This document shows positions 16,182 through 24,706 of a stretch of 54,579 bases of DNA, one piece after another. The notes beneath the pieces were generated by a model. The model was given only the letters and a program-made list of their open reading frames with translations. It had not been told where the DNA came from and did not search any database. Every line of letters starts with the position of its first letter. Within the stretch, counting starts at the first letter, position 1. The position numbers and the translations under genes were made by a program. The DNA comes from Bacteroidia bacterium (GTDB taxonomy: Bacteria; Bacteroidota; Bacteroidia; B-17B0; Aurantibacillaceae): NCBI GenBank assembly GCA_016787445.1, contig JAEUTQ010000014.1:1-54579 (forward strand), written 5' to 3'.

Positions 16182-17804
16182 TTACTTCTTAAATACCTCC
16201 TCAATCGGTTTACTGGTACAACCATTTGGAAAAGGATTGTTAAGTAGAATGCTAATGGTTGGAGCAACTTCCGTGATGTAATAATTTCTTACACTTTCTC
16301 CTTTTTTAATTCCTGCGCCGTAAAATATTAAGGGAACATGTGTATCGTAAGTAAATTCAGAACCATGTGTTGTACCTGTCTCAGGTATATCTAACCAACC
16401 AGGCATATAAGAGAATGCCACATTACCACTGCGTTTGTGATTATACCCATTCGCAATTAAGCTTTTAAAACTATCCCCCTTGTAACCTTCAAATTTCAAA
16501 ACTGAAGAAGGATAAGCTTCAGAAATACCTTCCATTTGAATTAATTTATTCGCTAGTGCCTTTTCTACTTCATCACTATTCAACTTCAACTCGGTTAATT
16601 TTACGTATGACAAGAACACTTGTTGATTGCTCATGTTCACTATTAAAGAATCGCCGTAGATTTTCTTACAAAAACTTTTTAATTCCTTTTCAATGTTTTT
16701 TTCTTTCAGATATCCCGCAGGAATCTTTAAATCTTTCAAATAAGCTGCCACGTCAGCCGCACCGTGGTCAGCAGTTAAAAACACAACGTAATTCTCTTGT
16801 CCCACTTCAGCATCCAGTGTTTTTAATAATTCTTCCAAATCTTTATCCAAGCGCAAATACACATCTTCCGTTTCAACAGCTCTTAAGCCATAAGAGTGCC
16901 CTACGTAATCCGTACTGGAGAAGCTGATACATAACATATCACTGATATCATCCTTGCCCATCGATTCATTCTTCAAACATTCAATTGCAATATCCTTTGT
17001 AATGGTATTTCCCCAAGGTGTTGCTTTTAAAATTCCCCATGAATTTTTCTCAATCTGACTTTTGTAATCATAAGGAAATACCGGCTTTTCTTTTTTGTTT
17101 GGGGCCTTCTCGTATTTATTATCATCGGCAATTGAATTTGTGTATGTTTCAATGCCGTATAAAGTATTCCATCCCTTTTCTAAATATGATTTCGGTAATT
17201 TCTTTGCGTTGAAATTATTCAACCACAAAGGAAGTTCCTTTACATACCAATCGGAGCTAACAAAATTTCCGGTTTCTTCATCAAACCAAAAAGCCGCATT
17301 ACCTGCATGTCCCACCGGAAGCACAGAACTTCTGTCTTTTAACGCAACGCCGTATACTTTCGATTTTCCATTAGTAAATAATTTTAATTCATCACCCAAC
17401 GTTGTAGTCAACTGTTTGTGCGGCGACATCTTTCCGTTCTTGCTTGTAGTCCCGATTGGTTTCACTTTTTCATCAGAAACACAGTAGGTTTCTCCGCCTG
17501 TTTCTTTCACAAACCAATCATTCGCGATGATGCCATGCACATTTGGCGCTGCCCCGGTATAAATACTGGAATGACCAGGTCCTGTATAGGTTGGCACATA
17601 ATTGTAGTGAGTATTTTTACAAAAGAAACCATCGTTCACCAGGCGTTTAAATCCACCTTCACCAAAACGGCTCCAATAACGATAAATATAATCTGTTCGC
17701 ATCTGGTCGACTACAATACCAACTACCAATTTTGGTTTCGGATTGTTTTGCGAAAAGCCAATTAAACTAAGGCTTAAAAAAAGTAAAACTAATTTTGATT
17801 TCAT
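16182..17804 (-). CDS. pafA: PafA-type alkaline phosphatase
   Basis: A 540-residue periplasmic phosphatase with a signal peptide (KLVLLFLSLSLIGFSQ). It releases phosphate from phosphomonoesters, and PafA of this phylum is known to work without phosphate repression. All key residues of the family are seen: VVDQMRTDY metal Asp, nucleophile Thr near residue 74 (TYTGPGHSS), Asn near 95 (IIANDWF), Lys and Arg near 156 and 158 (ALKDRSS), STDYVGHSYG, LTADHGAADVA, and a C-terminal TTHGSEFTYD His. The Lys-x-Arg pair marks monoesterase activity as opposed to diesterase. A near-consensus box, TAAAATTG, ends 4 nt before the ATG. Confidence 0.93.
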   Translation of the reverse strand: MKSKLVLLFLSLSLIGFSQNNPKPKLVVGIVVDQMRTDYIYRYWSRFGEGGFKRLVNDGFFCKNTHYNYVPTYTGPGHSSIYTGAAPNVHGIIANDWFVKETGGETYCVSDEKVKPIGTTSKNGKMSPHKQLTTTLGDELKLFTNGKSKVYGVALKDRSSVLPVGHAGNAAFWFDEETGNFVSSDWYVKELPLWLNNFNAKKLPKSYLEKGWNTLYGIETYTNSIADDNKYEKAPNKKEKPVFPYDYKSQIEKNSWGILKATPWGNTITKDIAIECLKNESMGKDDISDMLCISFSSTDYVGHSYGLRAVETEDVYLRLDKDLEELLKTLDAEVGQENYVVFLTADHGAADVAAYLKDLKIPAGYLKEKNIEKELKSFCKKIYGDSLIVNMSNQQVFLSYVKLTELKLNSDEVEKALANKLIQMEGISEAYPSSVLKFEGYKGDSFKSLIANGYNHKRSGNVAFSYMPGWLDIPETGTTHGSEFTYDTHVPLIFYGAGIKKGESVRNYYITEVAPTISILLNNPFPNGCTSKPIEEVFKK

Positions 17805-17846
17805 CCTGCAATTTTATTCGTTAAGGATTAAATAAGTATTAAGAAA

Positions 17847-19097
17847 TTATTTTCTTTTGTTTTTTTTACCCGGCTTTTTGAATTTCGGATTATTCATTTC
17901 CTTCTCCGCTTCACGCATCAGGAGTTTCCAATTATCATTGGTATCTTCAGTAAATAATAAAGTTTCTTTGTAATCATCCTTTGCTACTTCCAACACCTTA
18001 ATCGGATTATGTAAATATTTCTCAATCAACTTGAGCATTGGTTTTTCTTCTTCGCTGCAAAACGAAACAGCATTTCCGCTTTTGTTACCACGCCCCGTAC
18101 GTCCTACTCTATGTACGTAATTTTCTTCTTTATCAGGTAAATCATAATTCACTACAAAATCTACATTATCGATATGCACACCGCGCGCAGAAACATCCGT
18201 TGCAATTAAAACATTTACTTCCCCTTCTTTAAAGGCTTTCATCACGTTTAACCTGTCGGCCTGCTCCTTACCCCCATGCATGGTAATTGTTTTAATTTTC
18301 ACGCGCTCCATGGCAGCAGCTACACGTTCGGCGCGCACTTTGGTTCTTACAAAGACTAAAATACGCGTATCAGGATTTTCATTGATTAATCTTTCAAGGA
18401 AAAAGCGCTTATCATCCATACTCACAAACATCACCGAATGGTCAATGTTTTTTGATACAGGATCTTTCGGTGAAATCTGAATACGAATAGCGTTTCTAAC
18501 AATACTGTATGCTAAATCCTTAATTTTTTCACTGATGGTTGCCGAAAAGAATAAGGTTTGTCGCTCGCGAGGAAGCCGTTTAATTAAATCGCGGATGTCG
18601 TTATAAAAACCTAAGTCGAGCATATGATCGGCCTCATCCAGAATCAAAATTTCTACCTCACGCAAATTAATATGTCCCTGACTAGCTAAATCAAATAATC
18701 GTCCGGGTGTTGCAACTACTACATCGGCTCCGTCTTTCAACGCCATGATTTGAGGATCTTGTGCCACACCACCAAAAATCCCAACCGTTCTAATATCTGT
18801 ATGTTTGGCAATACTATCGAATACACCAGAAATCTGTATCGCTAACTCATGTGTTGGCACCATCACAATACACTTCAATCCTTGCGGCTCACGTTGCTTA
18901 CGACGCAATAAAATATCAATCACAGGAATTGCAAATGCTGCTGTTTTACCGGTTCCAGTTTGTGCTATCGCTAAAACATCTTCACCCTTTAAAATACTGG
19001 GAATGGCTTTAAACTGAATATCTGTTGGACGTTTAAAACCCAATTCATCCAAACTTTGCTTAATGTGAGGCGAGATATGATAAGATGCAAACTTCAT
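17847..19097 (-). CDS. rhlE: DEAD-box RNA helicase (RhlE-like)
   Basis: A 416-residue ATP-dependent RNA helicase. It has the Q-motif segment GFKRPTDIQFKAIP, motif I AQTGTGKTAAF, motif II DEADHML, motif III SATIS, and motif VI HRVGRTGRG. The lysine-rich tail (MNNPKFKKPGKKNKRK) probably binds RNA. It belongs to the RhlE/CsdA group, with roles in ribosome assembly or mRNA turnover, though the exact member is uncertain. It starts 5 nt after the stop of the CapD-like gene, so the two are probably co-transcribed. Confidence 0.93.
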   Translation of the reverse strand: MKFASYHISPHIKQSLDELGFKRPTDIQFKAIPSILKGEDVLAIAQTGTGKTAAFAIPVIDILLRRKQREPQGLKCIVMVPTHELAIQISGVFDSIAKHTDIRTVGIFGGVAQDPQIMALKDGADVVVATPGRLFDLASQGHINLREVEILILDEADHMLDLGFYNDIRDLIKRLPRERQTLFFSATISEKIKDLAYSIVRNAIRIQISPKDPVSKNIDHSVMFVSMDDKRFFLERLINENPDTRILVFVRTKVRAERVAAAMERVKIKTITMHGGKEQADRLNVMKAFKEGEVNVLIATDVSARGVHIDNVDFVVNYDLPDKEENYVHRVGRTGRGNKSGNAVSFCSEEEKPMLKLIEKYLHNPIKVLEVAKDDYKETLLFTEDTNDNWKLLMREAEKEMNNPKFKKPGKKNKRK

Positions 19098-19102
19098 GAT
19101 TT

Positions 19103-20992
19103 TTATTTTGTCGCATCCAGCTGTTCATACACTGAGTTGTTACTCTTAAACTCAGGTACTAATTCCTTCATGCATTGTACAATCTTTAAATTGTTTTGTG
19201 TATCAAACAATTTAATTAATTCATTAATTACTTTGGCAACATCCGCGTAATCGTATTCGCGTACTTTACCAATTAAAATTTGTGTGTGATGCGTTGGCAA
19301 GGTGTTTTCACTGTCTGCCAAAAGTTCTTCGTATAATTTTTCACCCGGACGTAAACCCGTGTATACAATTTTAATATCACGTCCTTCTTCTAATCCTGAC
19401 AACTTAATCATTTTACGGGCGAGGTCAACAATTTTCACCGACTTACCCATATCGAATACAAAAATCTCTCCACCCTTGCCCATACTTCCGGCTTCCAATA
19501 CTAATTGACAAGCTTCAGGAATAGTCATGAAGTAACGCGTGATTTCAGGATGTGTAATGGTGATTGGTCCACCCTGCTCTATTTGCTTTTTAAAGCGAGG
19601 AATTACCGAACCGTTCGATCCTAACACATTACCAAAACGTGTCGTCACAAATTTGGTGGACGATTGCTTACCCAAACTCTGAATGTAAATCTCAGCAATG
19701 CGCTTAGACGCACCCATCACATTGGTTGGATTCACAGCTTTATCTGTACTCACAAAAACAAATTTGCTGACTTTATACTCTACACTTAAGTCGGCTGTGA
19801 TTTTTGTACCGAGAATATTAGTAAGAATAGATTCAGAAGGATTGTTTTCCATCATGGGAACATGCTTATAAGCTGCAGCATGGAAAACAATTTCCGGTTT
19901 AAAAGTGCGAAACACATTTTGCATGCGATCTTCGTTACGCACATCACCGATCACTGTTTCAAATTTATCTTTTGAAAATTTATCACTGAATTCAAGTTCC
20001 ACATCATGTAAAGGACTCTCTGCCTGATCGAGTAAAATAATTTTCTTTGGAGCATACTTCATGCATTGGCGTGATAATTCACTTCCAATAGAACCCGCAG
20101 CTCCTGTTATTAAAACTATTTTATCCTTTATTTGCGAAGAAATTAACTCGTTATCCAACTTAATCGGATCACGCTCGAGTAAATCTTCAATATTAATAGC
20201 ACGAAGCTGATTGAAACTTAATTCGCCATTGATCCATTTTTTAGCCGGAGGCACATTCAACAAACGTACATTATGATTTAAACACCAGTCGGTGATGTCA
20301 TTTAATTTTTGTGGTGGCAAGTTTTGAATGCTAATGATGATTAACTCTACATCGTTATCCTTCACCAGACTTTCCATTTTGTCGGGCGTGTAAATGAATG
20401 CGCCTTCCAAACTACGGCCTTTCTTTTTGTTATCATCATCAATAAATCCAACCACTTTGTATTTAATGGCAGCGTCTCTGTCGAGTGTACGCTTGGTTAT
20501 GATGCCGCTTTCTCCTGCGCCGTAAATCAAAACATTTACTTTTCCCCCCTCCGGATTTTTACTCTCAAAATAAATGGCTTTTACCGCGAGACGGGAGCAA
20601 ATCATCAGGAACATTGTTACTAAAGCATCAATAATGATAATGGCTGTTGGAAAAATAAAATAGCCAATAGTAAAATAAGTAATTGCGTTAACGGCAATTA
20701 AAGAAACACTTCCTAAAATAACCACAGCCAGAATACGCATGGCATCGCGTGTGCTGGTATAACGCACCACACCTTTGTAAGTTTTAGAGATAAAAAATGA
20801 AACGCCACGGATTAAAAGTAAAGCGGCATAATCAAGCGGTAAATTTTTTAAATCCGCATCCGGAATATTTTCAAAATTAAATCGAAGGAAAAAAGCAAGG
20901 GTTAATGAAAAGGCACAAATCACCAAATCGATGATAAGAATGGACCATCTTGGCAAGTTATATTTCCAGAAGAGGCTCAGTAACCTTGACAT
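19103..20992 (-). CDS. membrane nucleotide-sugar 4,6-dehydratase (CapD/WbpM/PglF-like)
   Basis: A 629-residue enzyme with four N-terminal membrane helices (about residues 12-135), a first Rossmann domain (VLIYGAGESGIITKR), and a catalytic SDR domain starting VLITGAAGSIGSELSRQ. In place of the usual YxxxK it has the MxxxK form (NVMGASKRIAE), as in PglF/FlaA1 4,6-dehydratases. It is predicted to make UDP-4-keto-6-deoxy-HexNAc for surface polysaccharides. It starts 13 nt after a separate secreted-protein gene. A TAACTTTA box ends 4 nt before the ATG, so it may also have its own leaderless promoter. Confidence 0.92.
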   Translation of the reverse strand: MSRLLSLFWKYNLPRWSILIIDLVICAFSLTLAFFLRFNFENIPDADLKNLPLDYAALLLIRGVSFFISKTYKGVVRYTSTRDAMRILAVVILGSVSLIAVNAITYFTIGYFIFPTAIIIIDALVTMFLMICSRLAVKAIYFESKNPEGGKVNVLIYGAGESGIITKRTLDRDAAIKYKVVGFIDDDNKKKGRSLEGAFIYTPDKMESLVKDNDVELIIISIQNLPPQKLNDITDWCLNHNVRLLNVPPAKKWINGELSFNQLRAINIEDLLERDPIKLDNELISSQIKDKIVLITGAAGSIGSELSRQCMKYAPKKIILLDQAESPLHDVELEFSDKFSKDKFETVIGDVRNEDRMQNVFRTFKPEIVFHAAAYKHVPMMENNPSESILTNILGTKITADLSVEYKVSKFVFVSTDKAVNPTNVMGASKRIAEIYIQSLGKQSSTKFVTTRFGNVLGSNGSVIPRFKKQIEQGGPITITHPEITRYFMTIPEACQLVLEAGSMGKGGEIFVFDMGKSVKIVDLARKMIKLSGLEEGRDIKIVYTGLRPGEKLYEELLADSENTLPTHHTQILIGKVREYDYADVAKVINELIKLFDTQNNLKIVQCMKELVPEFKSNNSVYEQLDATK

Positions 20993-20996
20993 AGCG

Positions 20997-21004
20997 TAAA
21001 GTTA
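20997..21004 (-). promoter_or_regulatory. possible -7 box of the CapD-like gene
   Basis: The minus strand reads TAACTTTA and ends 4 nt before the ATG at 20992. It overlaps the end of the upstream gene, so it may be a secondary promoter. Confidence 0.4.
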
Positions 21005-21005
21005 A

Positions 21006-21824
21006 CTATTTTTTTGGAGTGGCAGTGTCGCGGGGAACGCTGTTGGTGGGAGTACTTACCGGCTTGGGTTTATCAGCGGCTTGTATTGGTGCTACGGGCT
21101 TCACAACCGTTTTAAAAGGTTTATCAGAGGCAACAATTTCACATTCGGTACAAATTTCTTTCAATTTCACACGCATTTCGCAATCTGTGGGCTGAACATA
21201 AATTTTCTTTTTGGTGCTATCCGGCATGGTAAATTCCATATCGGTTGCCAAAGTTTTCGGTCCTTCGAAAACAAAAGGCTCTTTAAAATGATCTTCGAGA
21301 TGAATGTCTTTAATGTGAATCTTTTTATCGAAAATAACCGTGTATAATTCGAAAATAGCGCGAGAAATTTTAATGATGATTTCATTCTTCTTCGCATCAT
21401 AACTCACTTTTACATTTCCGATTACTTGGGTACTGTAGTTAAATGGTCCGACTTCTACTTTTGCATCGCAGGTAAAATCGCTGCTATCCGGCTTGAGATT
21501 TATTTTAGGATTGATGATTTTCCAATAGTATTTTCCTTTTATGAGCATGACTTCGTAATCACTGCTACCCTTTATTTCTCCAACTGCAGCAAATACTTTA
21601 TTGATGGCCTCTTCATGAAGTGAAACAGCGAAGTCGTTATACTTTTGAGGGAAGAGAGAGAATGAGATAAACATGAATATCAAGCAGAGACGTGAGTAGA
21701 TAAAGGTTTTCCCGCAGATAGCGCGGATGAACGCAGATGGTGTCACGCAGAGACACAAAGACGCAGAGGTCTTGCCCAAGATGGCGCGGATGAACACGGA
21801 TATTTTTATTTTATTAAACTTCAT
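21006..21824 (-). CDS. secreted protein with a repeat-expanded signal region
   Basis: A 272-residue protein. ATG at 21824 is chosen because the frame further upstream is the translation of a dispersed repeat. Residues 1-8 (MKFNKIKI) lead into about 33 residues encoded by a second dispersed repeat (FIRAILGKTSASLCLCV ... FIRAICGKT), followed by a hydrophobic run RLCLIFMFISFSLF and cleavage-like PQ. The mature domain (YNDFAVSLHEEAINKVFAAVG onward) is beta-rich with no family recognised, and it ends in a Pro/Thr/Lys-rich tail. The normal signal peptide seems to have been interrupted, in frame, by the repeat. Whether export still works, or a downstream ATG (MFISFSLF) is used, is unknown. Confidence 0.68.
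   Translation of the reverse strand: MKFNKIKISVFIRAILGKTSASLCLCVTPSAFIRAICGKTFIYSRLCLIFMFISFSLFPQKYNDFAVSLHEEAINKVFAAVGEIKGSSDYEVMLIKGKYYWKIINPKINLKPDSSDFTCDAKVEVGPFNYSTQVIGNVKVSYDAKKNEIIIKISRAIFELYTVIFDKKIHIKDIHLEDHFKEPFVFEGPKTLATDMEFTMPDSTKKKIYVQPTDCEMRVKLKEICTECEIVASDKPFKTVVKPVAPIQAADKPKPVSTPTNSVPRDTATPKK
21712..21802. repeat. dispersed repeat inside the coding region of the 21006 gene
   Basis: On the plus strand it reads as CCCGCAGATAGCGCGGATGA, then ACGCAGAGACACAAAGACGC, then GATGGCGCGGATGAACACGG. This is the family of intergenic repeats built from 'CGCAGAT...CGCGGATGAACGCAGAT' and 'CGCAGAGACACAAAGACGCAGAG' units found in many bacteria. Here it lies within the N-terminal coding part and keeps the frame. 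Confidence 0.75.
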
Positions 21825-21835
21825 TTTTTCGCTTT

Positions 21836-22012
21836 TGTCATTCCATCTAAAAGAAGAAATATAATACAAAAAAGATTTCTCGACTACGCTCGAAATGACA
21901 TTTATACTTTAGCAAACTTGTCATTCCGACTGAAAGGAGGAATCTAATACAAAAAGGTTTCTCGACTACGCCCTCCTTCACTACATTGCGGAGGGTAAAC
22001 TCGAAATGACAA
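21836..22012. repeat. two tandem copies of a 'TTGTCATTCC...CTCGAAATGACA' repeat
   Basis: Copy 1 spans 21836-21900 and copy 2 21918-22012. Each begins with TTGTCATTCC, contains AATACAAAAA and TTTCTCGACTACG, and ends CTCGAAATGACA; the outer ends are inverted (TTGTCATT ... AATGACAA). Copy 2 carries an extra segment of about 28 bp (CCCTCC ... GGAGGG, itself a small hairpin) between CTACG and CTCGAAA. The rest of the gap to rsgA, 22013-22077, is A/T-rich with no gene. Confidence 0.8.
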
Positions 22013-22077
22013 ATGCTCAACTTTAAATATTAAACTTTATACCTTTAACCTTTAACTTTTTACCTCAAACATCAAAA

Positions 22078-23013
22078 CTACCTCAGCTCCCATTCTTTCC
22101 AATCCATTTCTTCGCCGTTCAGTATTCCTAAATAACTATGATAGCGTTCTTCTGAAATTTCACCGTTTTCTACAGCTTCCTTAACAGCGCATTTAGGTTC
22201 ATTCACATGTAAACAATTATTGAATTTACAATTGTTCATCACCTTTCTGATTTCAGGAAAGTAATGTCCTACCTCCTCCTTCTTCATTTCCACTAAACCT
22301 AATTCCTTTATTCCCGGGGTATCAATGATAAATCCTCCAAAACTTAAGGGATGAAGTTCAGCAAAAGTAGTAGTATGCATTCCTTTTAAATGCACCGATG
22401 AAATATCTCCGGTTTTTAAATCGAGCCCTGGCTCAATTGCATTTATTAAAGTGGATTTCCCTACACCGGAATGTCCCGAAATTAGTGTTGTTTTATCCTT
22501 CAACAATGCTTTTACTTCCTCTACATTCCGGTTTTTTAAACTACTTACTACAATACATTTATATCCTGCATTTTCGTAAATAGAAATAATCTCCTGTTGA
22601 AGCCCCAGTAATTCTTCATCTAAAACATCTGATTTATTAAACACCAAAATAGCCGGAATGGAATAAGCTTCCGCGGTGATTAAAAATCGGTCGATAAATC
22701 CTAAACTGGTACGTGGTGCTACGAGAGTAACTACCAGCATGGCCTGATCGAGATTACTTGCTAAAATCTGTGCTTGTTTGGAAAGGTTAATAGACTTACG
22801 GATGATGTAATTTTTTCGCGGGTGAATATTAGCAATCACATAATCGCCATTTTCATCACTTTCCACATCCACTACGTCACCTACAGCCACTGGATTGGTT
22901 GTTTTGCGTCCGTCGAGACGTATTTTCCCCTTGAGTACGCAATCAATTATTTCTCCATTGGGAAGTCTAACGAGATAACGACTGCCGGTAGATTTAGTAA
23001 GTATTCCAATCAT
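22078..23013 (-). CDS. rsgA: ribosome small subunit-dependent GTPase A
   Basis: RsgA, 311 residues and full length. It is a circularly permuted GTPase that checks late 30S maturation. It shows an OB-fold N-terminus, then the permuted order: G4 NKSD, G1 GHSGVGKSTLINAI, G3 DTPGIKEL, and a C-terminal zinc site (CKFNNCLHVNEPKC) with the usual Cys and His ligands. The promoter TAGATTTG lies 7 nt upstream of the ATG, divergent from gldA. Confidence 0.96.
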   Translation of the reverse strand: MIGILTKSTGSRYLVRLPNGEIIDCVLKGKIRLDGRKTTNPVAVGDVVDVESDENGDYVIANIHPRKNYIIRKSINLSKQAQILASNLDQAMLVVTLVAPRTSLGFIDRFLITAEAYSIPAILVFNKSDVLDEELLGLQQEIISIYENAGYKCIVVSSLKNRNVEEVKALLKDKTTLISGHSGVGKSTLINAIEPGLDLKTGDISSVHLKGMHTTTFAELHPLSFGGFIIDTPGIKELGLVEMKKEEVGHYFPEIRKVMNNCKFNNCLHVNEPKCAVKEAVENGEISEERYHSYLGILNGEEMDWKEWELR

Positions 23014-23020
23014 TTCAACA

Positions 23021-23055
23021 CAAATCTACAAAACGGTTTAATTTTATTAGATTTG
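23021..23055. promoter_or_regulatory. divergent rsgA/gldA promoters
   Basis: Identical -7 boxes face away from each other: TAGATTTG on the minus strand (23028-23021) for rsgA, and TAGATTTG on the plus strand (23048-23055) for gldA, 19 bp apart. Together they make an inverted repeat. Confidence 0.62.
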
Positions 23056-23070
23056 TACAAGCAATAATTT

Positions 23071-23973
23071 ATGTCAATAGTTGTTAATAATATCACCAAG
23101 TTATACGGCGAGCAAAAAGCTCTCAATAACGTATCATTTACCGTGAATACCGGTGAAATTGTTGGATTTCTTGGTCCGAATGGCGCCGGAAAGAGCACCA
23201 TGATGAAAATTATTACCTGTTACATTCCACCCACTCACGGTGCAGTTAAAGTTTGTGGTTTTGATATCCTGGAGCAAAGTCTGGAAGTAAAAAAGCAAAT
23301 TGGCTATTTACCGGAGCATAACCCACTTTACCTCGATATGTATGTAAAGGAATTTTTGGAATTTGTAGGGGGACTTTACAAAGTGGATAATATCAAAAAA
23401 CGCGTGGCTGAAATGATTGAACTCACCGGCTTACAGGTGGAACAAAAGAAAAAAATCGGTGCTTTATCCAAAGGATACCGTCAGCGTGTTGGTTTAGCGC
23501 AAGCGATTATTCACGACCCGAAAGTGTTGATTATGGATGAGCCTACTACAGGATTAGACCCGAATCAATTGGAAGAAATCAGAGGGTTGATTAAAACTTT
23601 GGGCAAGGAAAAGACCGTTATGCTGAGTACACACATTATGCAGGAAGTTGAAGCTGTTTGTGATAAAGTCATCATCATTAACAAAGGCGAAATTGTTGCC
23701 AACGAAAGCACACAAAATTTACAAAAGAACACAAGCAAACAAGTTTATACAGTAGAGTTTGACGCGAACGTTTCTAAAAATAGTTTAAAGACGATTAGTG
23801 GTGTAAGAGAAGTTGAACAAATTTCGGAGAACACCTGGAAGATAAGTTCAACTGAAGATAGAGACATCCGTAAGGAAATTTTCGACTTCGCTGTTCAGAA
23901 TAAATTATCTGTACTTACACTTAATAAGGAAGAGCAAAAGCTGGAAGATGTGTTTAAGCAGCTGACGAAGTAG
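23071..23973 (+). CDS. gldA: gliding motility ABC transporter ATP-binding subunit GldA
   Basis: A 300-residue ABC ATPase with Walker A GPNGAGKST, Q-loop IGYLPEHNPLY, a signature in the degenerate form LSKGYRQRVGLAQA, Walker B VLIMDEPTTGLDP, and H-loop STHIMQE. Sequence (MYVKEFLEFVGGLYKV) and length match GldA, the ATPase which with GldF and GldG is needed for gliding in Flavobacterium. The permease genes gldF and gldG are not in this window, as is common. Gliding itself cannot be inferred, since GldA-like proteins occur in non-gliding relatives. Confidence 0.88.
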   Translation: MSIVVNNITKLYGEQKALNNVSFTVNTGEIVGFLGPNGAGKSTMMKIITCYIPPTHGAVKVCGFDILEQSLEVKKQIGYLPEHNPLYLDMYVKEFLEFVGGLYKVDNIKKRVAEMIELTGLQVEQKKKIGALSKGYRQRVGLAQAIIHDPKVLIMDEPTTGLDPNQLEEIRGLIKTLGKEKTVMLSTHIMQEVEAVCDKVIIINKGEIVANESTQNLQKNTSKQVYTVEFDANVSKNSLKTISGVREVEQISENTWKISSTEDRDIRKEIFDFAVQNKLSVLTLNKEEQKLEDVFKQLTK

Positions 23974-23985
23974 TTTTACAGTTTG

Positions 23986-24004
23986 GAGTTCGGGGTTGGG
24001 AGTT
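23986..24004. repeat. left arm of an inverted repeat around the 24075 gene
   Basis: GAGTTCGGGGTTGGGAGTT. The right arm at 24680-24700 reads, on the opposite strand, GAGTTCGTAGTTGGGAGTTCG; 17 of the first 19 bases agree. Confidence 0.65.
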
Positions 24005-24074
24005 GATAGTCTGGAGAAGTTCTTCTTATAACGCAAATTAATTACATTGTTTATAGCTTAAATTCCTAATTACA

Positions 24075-24656
24075 TTGCGCCAAAAATGGAGATATTTATT
24101 CTTATTAATTGTGTTTATCAACTCACTAAACTGCCATGGACAATTTAGTGACAGTTTAAATAACGCAAAGTTTAATCAGCTACATTTCCAAAGAACAAAT
24201 TCTGTTAACCTTGAAGCCTTCGGTCATGGTTTATTTTACTCTTTAAGTTTTGAGAAAATTGTAATTAACCGATTTAATTACAAAATGGCAGTTCAGATTG
24301 GCATGGCTCCTTATTTTTATCCGGGAGCAATAGATTTATGGATACCGTTATCACTCAACTATCTTAAATCGCTTGGTATAAAAAAGAATAATCATTTAGA
24401 AATAGGCATAAGCCATGTTTTCAGGTATAATCAATTTTATGATGGAAGTATAAATGATCCATGGGATACTGTGTTAGGATTGAAGTTCGGATATCGCCGC
24501 CAAAAACCACAAGGAAAATGGATTTTTAAAATAATGTTCACTCCATTATATTGGTACGATTACAAAAATCATGTAATTAAAATATCAACCAAAAACACAT
24601 TTCAGTCTGACAATCCCTTACCGTCTGGCGCAATTTCAATTGGAAGAGCATTTTAA
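24075..24656 (+). CDS. putative secreted beta-barrel-like protein
   Basis: A 193-residue protein with a signal peptide (YLFLLIVFINSLNCHGQ). The mature part has many aromatic beta strands (VNLEAFGHGLFYSLSFEK, VQIGMAPYFYP, WIFKIMFTPLYWYDY) and ends in ISIGRAF, a terminal Phe typical of outer-membrane barrels. The start appears to be TTG at 24075, since no ATG precedes the signal peptide in frame; this lowers certainty about the exact start. The gene is bracketed by an inverted dispersed repeat. No family is recognised. Confidence 0.6.
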   Translation: MRQKWRYLFLLIVFINSLNCHGQFSDSLNNAKFNQLHFQRTNSVNLEAFGHGLFYSLSFEKIVINRFNYKMAVQIGMAPYFYPGAIDLWIPLSLNYLKSLGIKKNNHLEIGISHVFRYNQFYDGSINDPWDTVLGLKFGYRRQKPQGKWIFKIMFTPLYWYDYKNHVIKISTKNTFQSDNPLPSGAISIGRAF

Positions 24657-24679
24657 TTTGTACAATCCAAATCAAACTT

Positions 24680-24700
24680 CGAACTCCCAACTACGAACTC
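24680..24700. repeat. right arm of the inverted repeat around the 24075 gene
   Basis: CGAACTCCCAACTACGAACTC, inverted relative to 23986-24004. Both arms belong to a simple, dispersed GAGTTCG-type motif. Confidence 0.65.
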
Positions 24701-24706
24701 TTTCCT

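Noticed and set aside
17095..17487. 130-codon frame opposite pafA
   Set aside because: It is antisense to a well-conserved enzyme and has no recognisable features; similar shadow frames occur opposite many genes here.
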